A DNA stretch of 64,000 nt from Bimuria novae-zelandiae CBS 107.79 (GCA_010015655.1 ML976671.1:188725-252724); one strand, 5' to 3'. Positions 33,481-46,236 are shown, counted from the stretch's first letter. The notes: generated by a model from the sequence alone, not told the origin. Translations and numbers: made by a program.

Positions 33481-35170
33481 CAATGCCTGTCTTACTAAGT
33501 TAAGAAACCTAGCTAGAGAAAGGTGTCTAAAATAAGGGTAGGAATAATATCGTTAAGGGATAAAATTAAGTATTAGGAAAGAAAGTTAAGAAAGAATTTA
33601 AAAAAAAGTAACTTAAAGAGCCTTTAAAATTACTAAGAATAACAAGAAAACTAAATAATTTTTATAATAGTAAGAAATAACCTTTAAGAAAAAAGGGAGC
33701 CTTAGAAGTAAACTAAAAATAAGAAAAAAAGGAATTAAGTAAAAAAAGTATTTTTAGCTATTAAAGAAATAATAAAATCTTTTTTTAATAATGTCTAGAT
33801 CTACTTCTTTGCCATTTAATATACTACTAAGGTTAGACAAGCTATTATCCTCTTTATTTAAGTACTCTTTAATTATAATAGCCTAAAGCTACTAGCGTAA
33901 GCCCTAGTAAGCATAAGTAAGCACATTAGCTCCCGCGAGAATATTATCTATTACCTAAAAACTATCTATTATAATACCCTTATCTACTACTTTAAGCTTA
34001 TTAGAGAACTATACGATATTAGTTTTAAAAAATAACTTTAGTATCTAAAAGGAACTTATAAAAAGCTTTTATACTTTTAATAGAGTAATTTAAAGTTAGT
34101 AGTATAAACTTAAAAAAAGTTAAAAACTTTTTTAACTATAATAGTAATGCGCTCTAAGAGCTAAATAGTTTTAAAAAAAGAATTAATAGGGCCTAAAGTA
34201 GTAGTAGTCTTGCTCTTAAAGGAGGTATAGTAATTAATAATAGTAACTTTATAGGCAGAATAAAACGCGTTAAAATTAATAAGAAAAGTTTTTTACTCTT
34301 AACTACTCTTTAAAATCTTATTTACAAGGTAGCCTGCACTAATAACTACGATATTAGTAAACTTTTTATAGCTAACTTTATTAAGGGCAGGCTAAGTTTA
34401 GGTAGGGGAAAAAGTTAGTAAAGCATACCCTAAAGTTATCTAAAATAAGTTAGACTAAAGCATACTTGTCTAGTGTAATTAGTAAGCTTATAAGTATAGC
34501 ACTCCTTGTAGGACACTATTTTGCCTACTAGTACCTACTAATAGACATATTTATAAGTAATATAATTAATATACTAGCGCTTAATTATTGCCCGTAGTAA
34601 GATTAGGCCTTTAAGCTAAGCTTATTAAGTTAGTAAGTGCGCACACCCAGGCTAATAAAGAACTAAGAAGGAGGTTAGAAGAGCAAGAAAGTAAGTTAGA
34701 AAGTAGAAAGAAGTAAAAAAAAGTATAAAAGAGGGTCTAAAACTTACTTTATAAGCTTTAGAATAACTAAATTTCTTATCTTTATCGTGCGGCTATTGCG
34801 CGAAGAGCTAGCTATTTTATTAAAATAGGGAGAAGAATTAGATTATAAGGTTAAAAAAAGGACTAGGCTAAAAGCAAGATATTATAGTGCACGAAGTTAA
34901 AAAAAAAAAAGGAAATAAAAAAACGTAAGGTTTAGAGGCTAGACAAAAAGTAATTTTATATATATAATAATAAGCAAACGCACTAGCGCGAATATACTAC
35001 TATAGTAACTACTTATAGCAAGAATATAAAATTAGACACGCGAGAATAGAACTAGTAACAGGTTTATAATAGTAAGAAGATTATAAGCAGATAATAAAAT
35101 AACTATAAAGCTATACTATAAAATAAGACGTAAAGATTTTTCTTTATCCCTAATAGAAGGAAAGGAGGTA
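33481..35170 (+). other. Unexplained 3' part of the gypsy element
   Basis: Nearly 1.7 kb of RIP-degraded sequence between the chromodomain region and the polypurine tract. Lys-rich frames with many stops are visible but no domain could be read. It could be an extra ORF, a captured fragment or another decayed insertion. Confidence 0.4.
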
Positions 35171-35334
35171 TATAATAGGCTACGCCTAATTATTACCTTA
35201 GATCTTTAATCCTTAGTTATGTAAACCTTAGATATATAAGTTTGATATCTAAAGCTTAACTTTAGACTCTCTATTAAATTTATAAGTATTCTTCCAGTAC
35301 CTTTGGCTCCTTAAGCACTCAGCCCCTTAAGCTA
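35171..35334 (+). repeat. 3' LTR of the gypsy element, split by a Fot1-like insertion
   Basis: Direct partner of 27786-27949. The last few bases continue after the insertion, at 37111-37117. Confidence 0.75.
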
Positions 35335-37108
35335 GCGCATGGGGTTCCGAGACACCCGGGGATATGAGACACCGCGCAGAAATCCTCCACCCTTCAAAAA
35401 ATCGCGATAATTCATTCAGCGTAATTACAATTGCCACTCGCTACACATAGATTGCAGAGTTTTAGCTGCTATTTCTGCTACAGCTTTTTCTGCGTCCTTT
35501 TCTGCAAAAGTACTACTATTTTGTTGCTCTAGGAGAGCAGATGCCTGCTTTGCTATTATAATTTAATCTATGCTAGTAAAGCGTTAATTTAGGTCTATAC
35601 AAACTTTCTTTCATAGTTACAGACGCTTAAGGGCCTTAAGTTAACTTTATAATCTTTTATTCTCTGCTTCTAGCGCTACTAAGCGTGTATTAGCTATTAT
35701 AATTACCTTGCTAGCTTTCTTAAATAGTTAGTAAATCTTGCGGCTTAATTTCTCAGCGCTGTAGAGCTGCCTTTAAGCTATAAACAGATCCCGAGGGCCA
35801 TGGGGAGTGTAGAGAGAGCTCTCGGCGAGATAAGCCTGATCCTAGTAAGGGGGGGTAACAGGCCTTCGAGCGACTTAAGATAAGTTGACTACCCGCTTAA
35901 TATTTAACGGGCAGATGCCTGCAATAGCCTATCTAGCGCAGATTACTCTCTTAGTAATCGCAGCCTCTCTAGCAGCGTTGTAGGCAATAATAAAACGTTT
36001 CTTTTTAACCGGCGCAGCATCATCTAGGTGTGATAACTCGTGGATCTGCTGGCGATAGAATCGTTTCACTACTGAGAAAACAGAGAGATCTAGTGGCTGC
36101 AGAACGTGCGAGGAGTGCGCAGGGAGAAATAGAAGCCTGACTTTATTCTGCTTGCAGATCCACAGGAAATCCAGGTCGACATGGCTGCCGTGGCTATCTA
36201 ATATTAGCATCCGCCAGCGATCCTCTAAGGGCGCAGTATCTAGTAGAAATACGCGTTGCAGCTACTTAGCCCCTATTACATTAAATATCTAGCTATTCTC
36301 TAAAGTTACGTATAGCTAATTAAGTATTATTAATAGAAACCAGGTGCTCTGCAGGTTTTTGCCTTTAAAAATAATAGCTAGCTGCAGCTTTCTCCCTGTT
36401 GCAGAAACGCACTCAATTATCGACGCCTACTCGCGATTCTCTAGAGACTGATAGTAAGCCTTCTTTTTCTGGCTTCCTGCGAGTACTCTAGTGTTTGCAC
36501 ATACGCCTAGGGCCTTCCCAGTCTTATCCATATTCCACGTATCCTTATTGCGTATGTCTAACTCAACGCGGAGCTACTTATAGAGCTTAAGAAACTCGCG
36601 TATTACCTTCTAAGTTACTCCCTTAGCTCTCGTAGCCTTAATCTTCTTACTTATAATAGAGGTAACGCGTAGGTTACGTTTAATAAAATAAGATATTTAG
36701 TATTTACCTACTAACGCGTGGTTGCTGTTTATTTTAAAAATTTAATTTATTATTTCTTATATATAAGCGTAAGAAGGAGGAAACCCGCGCGCGTCCTCTT
36801 TAAGTATCTATTATATAAAGAAGTCCTCTTGTTGTGGAGTTAATTATTACTAGTATACGTGGCTATTTTGCCAGTTTTATGAACCGCGTACGCGCCTAGA
36901 TAGCGTGGCTATAGGGATGTTATATGCCTTTACAGCAGCTCGTTGACTAGGAAAAATGCCAGCATTAAGATCACTAATAGCTGCTTAAATTGCTGCCTCA
37001 CGGTTGGCCATTTTGGTAGGGTGGATGTGGAGATATCGCGATTTTTTGAAGGGTGGAGGATTTCTGCGCGGTGTCTTATATCCCCGGGTGTCTCGGAACC
37101 CCATGCGC
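35335..37108 (-). mobile_element. Fot1/pogo-type DNA transposon nested in the gypsy LTR
   Basis: 1774 bp with terminal inverted repeats of about 73 bp starting GCGCATGGGGTTCCGAGACA, nearly identical at both ends and flanked by TA (35333-35334 and 37109-37110). The transposase lies on the - strand. It is less decayed than the surrounding gypsy sequence, consistent with later insertion. Confidence 0.93.
35425..37011 (-). pseudogene. Fot1-like DDE transposase, interrupted by several stops
   Basis: The frame starts at ATG 37011 (MANREAAI) with a psq-type helix-turn-helix (SQRAAVKAYNIPIATLSRRV), then a CENP-B-type region (KEDARGFPPSYAYIQEI) and the first catalytic block as DTWNMDKTGKALGV, where the E of the usual DE(T/K)G is K or lost. 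Further on, MLILDSHGSHVDLDFL (second catalytic Asp) and LLFLPAHSSHVLQPLDLSVF are intact within an open 93-codon stretch (35929-36210). A coiled-coil-like Lys/Ala-rich tail follows. The interruptions are mainly TAA/TAG at Gln positions. An active enzyme is not possible. The C-terminal end is approximate. Confidence 0.85.
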
Positions 37109-37122
37109 TAGCTTATATAACT

Positions 37123-38432
<1,310 letters not shown>

Positions 38433-40287
38433 ACGTACATGCATAACGAGCTAATTAGTTAAGCGAGCTAATTACTCTGCCAAGACCCCATCAAAATCTA
38501 GACTCTACACGATTGTACAGAATAACCGTAAATAGTTATTAAAAATCATAATAGGCTAATATATTTAAAATCTACTTTTATAGGTTGCTTATACGTACGT
38601 AAGTTATATTTAGCCTTATTATAGTATTAATAGTACTACTAGGTTAGTTTACTTTTATTAGCGTGCACCCTCTTCTTTGCTTTTTTTTCTATTACTACAC
38701 ACTGTAAAATTCTTTAGGGTAGTTAGTTATTAGCTATTAGTAGCTATAAAAACACCTTTTTACTATAATTCCTTTTTCTTATATAATTTTCATTATATAG
38801 TAGTTTTATTAGCCTTTTAAAGCTTAGCGTTACGCTTAATTATTAATATAAAAAAGTACGCTATTAGCTTAGCGCCTTTTATAAGCATTTTAACTACCTT
38901 AATTATTAAAGTTAAAAAACTATTTATATAAGATTAAATTCTTTGCTTTATTAGCATTAATTACAATCTTAATTCTAGGGTATTACTTAGTATTTATAAC
39001 TACCACATACTATTATATTTAGTACGAGGTAAAGGCATACGTAGGTAAATATTAAGCTTTAATATTATAGCCTGTAGATTTAATAGGACTAAACTAGCGC
39101 CTTAACAGCCTCTTTAAATATTACTTTAAGTAATTATAGCCTTAAAAGTAGTAAAAAAGTAAGGTAAGAACTTAATTTTAGTAATATACGTCATTTAGTT
39201 ACGTATTGGATCCTTAGCTTAGCGTCTATATACCTTCTTTAAAGGCGAGAAATAGTCTATATTAAGTAGCTATAAAAGGTGCGACAAATATAGAGGTATA
39301 TAAAAAGTAATAATCTTATTATCCTTATAGTATTATTAGAATTTAATCGAATTATAGCTATTATAGTTATTAATAATAAGTAAACGTATTATACTAATAA
39401 CAGGCCTCTTTATATACGCGTTAAAATACTTTAACTACTATAAACTAAGCTTATTTATTATCTAGCTATTCTTCGAGACTATAATAACTTAATTATAAGG
39501 TAGATCCTTTTCCTAGTACTAGATAAAGAGGTGGTGCTTGCCTTAGAAAATAAGGAAGGGTAGAATTACCTAGACTATTATATTAATACCCTAAATAGCT
39601 ATTATCTACTTTTAATTACCTTATTATACGCTTTTTAGCTTGCCTTAACGCTTAGAGCTTATAATAATTACTGTTATTAATATTATACCTATTATAAAGC
39701 TAGACTTATTAAAGTTATAAGTATCTTTATCTAAGATACTATGCTTGGCTTTAGTATTTCCTATTAGCTAGAACCAGCCTTATATAATCTTAGGATCCTT
39801 ATAAAGGACTCTCTTATAGTTATATTTTAAATTAAACTTAACTTAGAGCTCTAGCTAGCACTTAATAAAGTAATAAAACTATTTTTAACTAATTAGCTTA
39901 GAGTAGCGTATAATTAGTAAAACATTAGTTATATTTTTTATAGTAGCAAGCTAGGACAGAAATTCTTATATATTTAGGTTAAGTATATACTATATAATTA
40001 CCTGTTTCTCTCTTATAATAAGCCTTATTAAGTTAGGTGCGTAATTACGTTAAAAGGTAGTTTTAGCGCGTTATATACTTAGTATACTTTAAAATATATT
40101 ATAAATAGTTATAGCGCGTTAATATAATAGTATTAAATTTAATTTAATAGCGTAAAGCGCAAGCTGTAATAGAGCTTTTTTTTTTTTTTATAATTTATTA
40201 TATTATTATAATATCGCGTTATATTGTTATTAATGGTATATTTTAATAGGGTCTTGACAGAGTAATTAGCTCACTATGCATGTACGT
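38433..40287 (-). mobile_element. Fot1-like DNA transposon, strongly RIP-degraded
   Basis: 1855 bp. Terminal inverted repeats start ACGTACATGCATA and share CGAGCTAATTA-like and GTCTTG/CAAGAC words further in. Left flank is TA (38431-38432); the right flank is TG (40288-40289), one change from the expected TA. On the - strand the remnant YNFNKSSFIIGII matches the Fot1 catalytic block (normally YNFDETGF), preceded by a CENP-B-like region. The reading frame is riddled with stops. Confidence 0.75.
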
Positions 40288-40413
40288 TGAGTATTTATAA
40301 AAGTAAAGGGACCATTTTAGCATAGAAATTAGCTATAGTAGGTAAGAAAGTAGAGGTTAAAGTAGTAGAGTTAACGCCTTAAGAAATTCTGAGGAGACTC
40401 GCTTAAAGTCTTG

Positions 40414-40453
40414 GCAGGTCACGTGACGCGCATGATTCTTGAGACTGCCCCTT
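40414..40453 (+). repeat. 40 bp inverted repeat, right copy
   Basis: CACGTGACGCGCATGATTCT...GCCCCTTGTAC, reverse complement of 27468-27507 with one mismatch (approximate edges). Confidence 0.75.
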
Positions 40454-40498
40454 GTACCGTCAAGGGATAGGTTTCGTGGCATATAAGTGGGAGCACGC

Positions 40499-40897
40499 AT
40501 GTCAGCCGCGGCGATACAGGGTCTTTTTAGTAACAAGCATCCGAGCCAGAGATCTGGAACACAGTATGTCGTATGCAGTTCGGCCTGCGATCGGTCCTTC
40601 GTAAAATCCTGTATGGCGCGACGCATGCGAAAACTAAGCCCTTGGACATATTTCGCCGTGATGGGAATTCTCCGTTGTGCCTATAATTCGACAACGATGT
40701 CTCAGTTTCGCCCAGACGGAAGATTTCCGGTCGTGCGATACCGTAGGACTATTCATTTGCCGAAGGCAATAGTGTGTGAAGTTATATTCAGGGGCCCCAC
40801 GATGCGCTACTCGAAACGTGAGATGATCGATTGGTTGAGCATATGCCGGGCACGCCAGGGCTGTCGGAAGGCCAGACTCAGAAGGCAGGATGAATAG
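40499..40897 (+). CDS. Hypothetical ORF, 132 residues
   Basis: The open frame starts at ATG 40499 (MSAAAIQGLFSNKHPSQ) and ends TAG. It is rich in Arg and Cys with no recognised motif. It overlaps an antisense frame of similar length. It may be a chance ORF or a remnant of a gene broken up by the transposon cluster. Confidence 0.15.
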   Translation: MSAAAIQGLFSNKHPSQRSGTQYVVCSSACDRSFVKSCMARRMRKLSPWTYFAVMGILRCAYNSTTMSQFRPDGRFPVVRYRRTIHLPKAIVCEVIFRGPTMRYSKREMIDWLSICRARQGCRKARLRRQDE

Positions 40898-43128
40898 TGG
40901 TGAGAGGAACATGAGCGCGACTCTGTCATATAGTTCATGACTCAACGGCAAGTCAACGATTTTGATGATTTCGCACCTTTGAAGAGATTGGAGGAATCCA
41001 TGGCTGACTGGTGGAGTGTTTCGAACAGGCGTTCTTTGATTTCATTACAGGAAACGCATTTCTGGGCTAAGACACGTAATGCCGCATCTCACACTTGAGA
41101 ATCTAAGTCGTGGAAACCTCATTCCTTTAACTAAGACGTGGCAGTTGACAGCCAATGCAACCGGGTCGTGGCGATACCCCGACGTGTCTAACGGGACGTC
41201 TCGTTGAACTGGTGTCCGCAATGACAACGGCCGCCGTCATGCGCGATGTAAGCTCGGCCATACACTTTTCGGCCACGTATACTTCTCGGCCACCCTAACT
41301 AAGATAGCCAAACTATTTTAAATCGCGATTTTTCAACAACAACAATTATATTTGCTACTTAGTATACATAGACTTAAGTATAAGCGCTGCTACTACTGCT
41401 GCTGCTTTTTAAGCTTCTTTTTCTAGCGAAGTGCTTTTTTATTAAGCCTATAAAGTAGCTACGCGATTAATTACAGTCTTAATACTCTTAATATTAATAA
41501 AGTGTTTATTTAGATTAACTAAAACTTACTTTCTTGTATAGGTAACCCTAGTACTATTTAATTAATATTTAAGTTATTAATTCTTAGCCTTAAGCTAAGC
41601 TACTTTAGTATTAGCTTCTATAATAGCTTTATCTATCTTGCTAAGCACTAAGCGGGTGCTTTATAAAAAAGATTTTAATAGTAAAAGTTACTACTAAGCC
41701 TTATATAGGGCCTGTGAGCTCCGTAGGGTGTTATAGACTTAATCTAATTAATTTAATATTTAATAAGCTACGGAAGGAGTAACTAGTTAGCTAGTTACTT
41801 AAAATAATAGTAGTATAAGGCCTAGGTTATATAGATAGAGTCTAAAAGCCTACTAGCTAGCTTATATGACACGCTCTTTCTTAATTAAGGCTACGTTATT
41901 AAATGTAGAGAGAGCTTAGATCTTATTATAATAGTATATCTTAAGTATAGAAAAAAAAGCAAGATCTAGAGGCTATAGTAAGTATAAGGCGTATGCTAAA
42001 AGATATAGTAGGTAGATCTTATTAACTATATAGAGCTATATAAAGTTAAATAGTGTATATAAGCTAGAACTATTACGAAGGAGTAAATAATAGCAGCTAA
42101 AAGATAGTAAAGTATTTAGTATAAAAATACGCTGTAACTATTTATATCTAATTAAGTTAATCGTCTAACTATTTTCTAATATTATATAGAGCTAATTTAG
42201 TTTACCTTATACTAAGACCTAGATAGATTATAGATACTTACCTTTAAAGATAATTAGATATTAAAGCTTAACGCTAGTAGCTAAGATAGTTTTAATAATA
42301 AACACCTACTTACGATCTTCTAGAGATTTAATATAAGCTTTCTTTTTTAAAGAGCTTGCAAGCACCTAGGTATTTGTATATACCCCTAGTACGCACCCAG
42401 GCTTACCTATATTCTATATATCCTTATATTATATCCCCAGCTCTATTCTTGTCGGCTTAAAAAGCTTAAGAAAGGCCTTTATAGTATTATAATTAGCTAC
42501 TATAGTTTATGTACTCTTAATTATTTAGCTAATTATAAATATAATACGTAGGTTATAGATAATAAAATAGGATATTTATAGTTGCCTAAAAGGCTTGTAG
42601 TCCCCGTTCATGCGGAGGAGCTAGGTAGCTATTTCTTATATATAAGGATAAGAGGGAGGCTATGCGCGTGCGTCCTTATTAAATATCTAATTTACTAAAA
42701 TAGCCTCTTATTCTAAAGTTAATTACTACTATTAGTAATAAGCTATTATATAAGATTAGCGGCTATTAATACGCTTTTAAAGTAATAATTAAGAAATACT
42801 ATACGCCTTAGTAGTTTATTACTAGCTTTTAAAAATACTAGTATTAAGATTGCGGATAGTATTATTAAAAGCTACTTTATAAGGATCTATTTTAAGTATA
42901 TAGCGTTGAAGTATAGAGCGTCAAAAACAGAGTAACGCGTTGTGGTGGGTTGGCCGAGAAGTATCCCCCGCAGGGCCTGAATCTGCCGTACACGGGCCAC
43001 ATATGAATGGCCAATTAGATGAAAGCGTTCGAAACCTCCAAACCTTGCATCGTGATGTCAGCAATTCCCAAAAATCGTCAATTACCAGCTAAAATAAACC
43101 TTTTTTAGAAGCTCTACCATCTGCAACT

Positions 43129-45057
43129 ATGCCTAAAGGTGCCGTGACGCTGAGCAATGATGCCGACTTCGTCAGGTACACAAAGTACTCGAAAAAAGCT
43201 GGTGTTTTGCCCAATCTGCCAAAGGATCCGCCACCCGACTGGCAACCGCTCAAGATCAACAACCCACGTATTTTTGGTGAAGCGGAGATACCTGAAGGTA
43301 TCGCGGGGGATCCTATTTCCCTATTCGAGTTGTTTTTTGACGTCGACGTCCTCGATAGTATCGCCCACCATACGAATCGCCACGCTGAGTTGCTCCGGCA
43401 AGCGCCCTCGCAGGAATATTGTAGAGACTGGAAACCGACGTCACCGGCAGAGTTGTACACGTACTTTGCAATCATCGTCTATATGGGAGTCCATCGCGAA
43501 CCGTCACTGAAGGAGTATTGGCAGCCGGGCCATGTGAACGCGCCTACGCACAAGATAGGTCAGTACATGCCGCAAAAGCGATGGGAGCAGCTCGACAGGT
43601 ATCTCTATTGCGCTGAGGTTGAGCAGAAGTTCTCTTCACCATTCGGACGCGTGTGGGAGTTGTCGGAGACTCTGCGTGAGCGCAGCTTCAAGTATTGGAA
43701 GCCCGGCAAGCACCTCTGCGTTGACGAGGCAATTGCGAGATTTACTGGCCGCGCCAGCGAGGTCGTGATAATCAAGACGAAGCCGACANNNNNNNNNNNN
43801 NNNNNNNNNNNNNNNNNNNNNNNNNNNNNNNNNNNNNNNNNNNNNNNNNNNNNNNNNNNNNNNNNNNNNNNNNNNNNNNNNNNNNNNNNNNNNNNNNNNN
43901 NNNNNNNNNNNNNNNNNNNNNNNNNNNNNNNNNNNNNNNNNNNNNNNNNNNNNNNNNNNNNNNNNNNNNNNNNNNNNNNNNNNNNNNNNNNNNNNNNNNN
44001 NNNNNNNNNNNNNNNNNNNNNNNNNNNNNNNNNNNNNNNNNNNNNNNNNNNNNNNNNNNNNNNNNNNNNNNNNNNNNNNNNNNNNNNNNNNNNNNNNNNN
44101 NNNNNNNNNNNNNNNNNNNNNNNNNNNNNNNNNNNNNNNNNNNNNNNNNNNNNNNNNNNNNNNNNNNNNNNNNNNNNNNNNNNNNNNNNNNNNNNNNNNN
44201 NNNNNNNNNNNNNNNNNNNNNNNNNNNNNNNNNNNNNNNNNNNNNNNNNNNNNNNNNNNNNNNNNNNNNNNNNNNNNNNNNNNNNNNNNNNNNNNNNNNN
44301 NNNNNNNNNNNNNNNNNNNNNNNNNNNNNNNNNNNNNNNNNNNNNNNNNNNNNNNNNNNNNNNNNNNNNNNNNNNNNNNNNNNNNNNNNNNNNNNNNNNN
44401 NNNNNNNNNNNNNNNNNNNNNNNNNNNNNNNNNNNNNNNNNNNNNNNNNNNNNNNNNNNNNNNNNNNNNNNNNNNNNNNNNNNNNNNNNNNNNNNNNNNN
44501 NNNNNNNNNNNNNNNNNNNNNNNNNNNNNNNNNNNNNNNNNNNNNNNNNNNNNNNNNNNNNNNNNNNNNNNNNNNNNNNNNNNNNNNNNNNNNNNNNNNN
44601 NNNNNNNNNNNNNNNNNNNNNNNCGTATAGACTCTCCTCGTACTCCTCCGCCGTCCATACCAAACAATCGGGCCACAAGAAGTTCCTATACAAGCTTATA
44701 GAGCAGCTCTTTGAGCGTGGCACCAGCCTTTGCCACGGGTCAAAGAAGCGGGCAAGAGTCGACGACGTCGTCGTCACTGAGGAGAGCGCCCACAAGTCTA
44801 TCAAGCTATTTGCAGAGGCAAAGACTTGTGCTGTTTGTGCTACAACTGGGCGTAAGAGCAACAGCTCAGCGCCTTCAAGGATGCCTCTCAAGACGACTTC
44901 AGGCAACAGACGTACTCCGAGGACGTTGTTTGGCTGCTCCGTCTGCAAGTTGCCTTTGTGTAGGCCAGAAGTACGCTCTGAGTGCTGGCAAGAGCACCTA
45001 CGACGTCACCGAACGATCAAGCAAGTTGACACGAAAATAAGCTCAAGTATCAAGTAA
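43129..45057 (+). CDS. piggyBac-type transposase (sequence gap in the middle)
   Basis: The ATG at 43129 begins MPKGAVTLSNDADFVRYT. The visible N-terminal 220 residues carry family blocks: LFELFFDVDVLDSIAHHTNR, YTYFAIIVYMGVHREPSL, YWQPGHVNAPTHKIGQYM, and KPGKHLCVDEAIARFTGR, where the Asp is the first catalytic residue of the DDE_Tnp_1_7 domain, followed by IKTKP. The gap at 43789-44623 hides the rest of the catalytic core. After it the frame resumes (SGHKKFLYKLIEQL) and ends in a Cys-rich tail (CAVCATTGR, GCSVCKLPLC), the zinc-binding C-terminus typical of piggyBac enzymes. With the gap at face value the protein is 642 residues, normal for the family. No stop is visible, so it could encode a functional enzyme, subject to the gap. 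Confidence 0.85.
   Translation: MPKGAVTLSNDADFVRYTKYSKKAGVLPNLPKDPPPDWQPLKINNPRIFGEAEIPEGIAGDPISLFELFFDVDVLDSIAHHTNRHAELLRQAPSQEYCRDWKPTSPAELYTYFAIIVYMGVHREPSLKEYWQPGHVNAPTHKIGQYMPQKRWEQLDRYLYCAEVEQKFSSPFGRVWELSETLRERSFKYWKPGKHLCVDEAIARFTGRASEVVIIKTKPTXXXXXXXXXXXXXXXXXXXXXXXXXXXXXXXXXXXXXXXXXXXXXXXXXXXXXXXXXXXXXXXXXXXXXXXXXXXXXXXXXXXXXXXXXXXXXXXXXXXXXXXXXXXXXXXXXXXXXXXXXXXXXXXXXXXXXXXXXXXXXXXXXXXXXXXXXXXXXXXXXXXXXXXXXXXXXXXXXXXXXXXXXXXXXXXXXXXXXXXXXXXXXXXXXXXXXXXXXXXXXXXXXXXXXXXXXXXXXXXXXXXXXXXXXXXXXXXXXXXXXXXXXXXXXXXXXXXXXXXYRLSSYSSAVHTKQSGHKKFLYKLIEQLFERGTSLCHGSKKRARVDDVVVTEESAHKSIKLFAEAKTCAVCATTGRKSNSSAPSRMPLKTTSGNRRTPRTLFGCSVCKLPLCRPEVRSECWQEHLRRHRTIKQVDTKISSSIK
43789..44623. other. Assembly gap (835 N)
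   Basis: A run of N inside the piggyBac-like transposase. The stated length may be an estimate. Confidence 1.
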
Positions 45058-45236
45058 TTCTATGTTAAAACCTCCAAGAATGCAATCTCTATACAAATTT
45101 GCCCTACAAGCTCATATTATTTGGTTTTCATGCAGAGTCGGAGGGTTCATCCGATTGGCCACTTACATGTGGCCCGTGTACGGCAGATTCAGGCCCTGCG
45201 GGGGATACGTGGCCGAAAAGCATATAGCCGAGCTTA

Positions 45237-46236
45237 CTGTAGAGTTCTTAATGGAGGCCATTGCCTAGTGGAAAGTTTATCGGGATAGCTGCTCTCCGAG
45301 AGTGGCCGGTCATAAATGGCCGGCTGTAACAGAATGCAGCAAGCCGATCAGGAACAATGGTCGTGAAGATTGCCGATTGCCGCTCGCCGCGACTCGGGAA
45401 GACGAGATCCAGCTAAATGATAGTCGACTACCGAGGAAGATCCGCGCAAAGTAGGTGTGGATGATCAGCAAATCGCGACATCCAAACCTAAGCGACGGTC
45501 CGTGCGTATTCACAGGCCAATAACTCTATCTCAAGAATTGGTGGGGTGGTCTTTCCTTCACTCTCACTTGGGCTCCCGGTGTTATCAGCCCGCAAACCCC
45601 TTTCTCTCCAGCGAGGCGAAATTATACGAGCACCTGCAGGTTCTACTAATGACCGGCGACCTCCTATGCGCGGCATTTACCGCGGAAGGTTTGTCAATGT
45701 GCTGCATTGTGAGCCGGACAGCATTCCTGTCAGAGAAGGCACTTCTTGGGAGGCGCACGGCATCTGCGGCCCCACTCACGAAACGACAACGGACGTTACC
45801 CGAATGGTGAACTTATCCGCGGAGCTCAGCTCAATTTGGTACTTGGTTCCGCTGGTATTTCTGCCAAGCAAATCCCAGCAGTGAGCGTTCAGCATCGGAA
45901 GACGGATGCGCGTAAGCTCGATTCAGGAACAGTCAGGGACCTACTTGCTGGGCTCGCCTTGTGGGGCGTCGAACGCGTTCGAGCATCGTCTGTCCCAAGC
46001 CCTTGCCGTCCAAGTTTCACGCGAAGGCAAATAGTAGCGAATGGTTATGGCGGCTCAGCTGCTTCTGTGTGGCGGTTGTGGGGTGGTATTAATCTAATGT
46101 ATGGCAAAAGGACACTATGCTCGGATTTTGAACCTGTGCTGTCCTACCAATTCCTAGGCTCGCTGGTTTTACTCACCCCGCCTTTCACCGTCTCTTTGAG
46201 ACAATACGCTCCGCAGTGCGGCAGCTCAATGACAAG
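45237..46236. other. Intergenic, upstream of the CFEM receptor gene
   Basis: Normal-GC sequence. Several overlapping frames of 60-164 codons exist on both strands but none shows motifs. It presumably holds the promoter of the receptor gene. Confidence 0.5.

Larger units (their letters stand above)
27786..37117 (+). mobile_element. Ty3/gypsy chromodomain retrotransposon, RIP-degraded, with nested insertions
   Basis: Direct long terminal repeats lie at 27786-27949 and from 35171 (TGTAATAGGC, RIP-changed to TATAATAGGC on the right). A polypurine tract (GAAGGAAAGGAGG) sits directly before the right repeat, fixing + orientation. A 5 bp candidate target duplication TAACT is at 27781-27785 and 37118-37122. 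Between them are decayed gag, reverse transcriptase, RNase H, integrase and chromodomain regions. The element has been split by a solo LTR (32919-33363) and by a Fot1-like element (35335-37108) inside its right LTR. The 1.8 kb between the chromodomain and the right LTR is longer than usual and unexplained. Confidence 0.85.
40290..41250. other. Normal-GC island between two transposons
   Basis: From about 40380 the sequence returns to normal composition with CpA/TpG present. No gene family was recognised. It carries the right copy of the 40 bp inverted repeat and one weak ORF. Confidence 0.5.
42965..45204 (+). mobile_element. piggyBac-like DNA transposon, not RIP-degraded
   Basis: About 2.24 kb including an assembly gap. 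Terminal inverted repeats of about 60 bp start CCCCCGCAGGGCCTGAATCT at both ends. It sits in the right terminal repeat of the older Fot1-like element; comparing the intact left repeat (GTATAC) with the occupied site gives at most a 2 bp duplication (AT), or none. The usual piggyBac target TTAA is absent. GC content is normal and the visible frame has no stops, in sharp contrast to its RIP-damaged host element. Confidence 0.88.
41251..45234 (-). mobile_element. Fot1-like DNA transposon, RIP-degraded, split by a piggyBac-like element
   Basis: Terminal inverted repeats start AGCTCGGCCATACACTTTTC and are flanked by TA (41249-41250 and 45235-45236). Without the piggyBac-like insert the element is about 1.74 kb. 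The - strand transposase remnant reads NKDARA..PPSYPYI, LGVYTNTQVLA and KKKAYIKSLEDRK, clearly the same family as the element at 35335-37108, but more decayed. The right terminal repeat is interrupted at 42965 and resumes at 45205; comparison with the intact left repeat shows this directly. Confidence 0.88.

Noticed and set aside
43605..44948. Long antisense frames across the N gap
   Set aside because: Their length comes from unread N positions; the piggyBac-like transposase on the + strand is the real coding frame.
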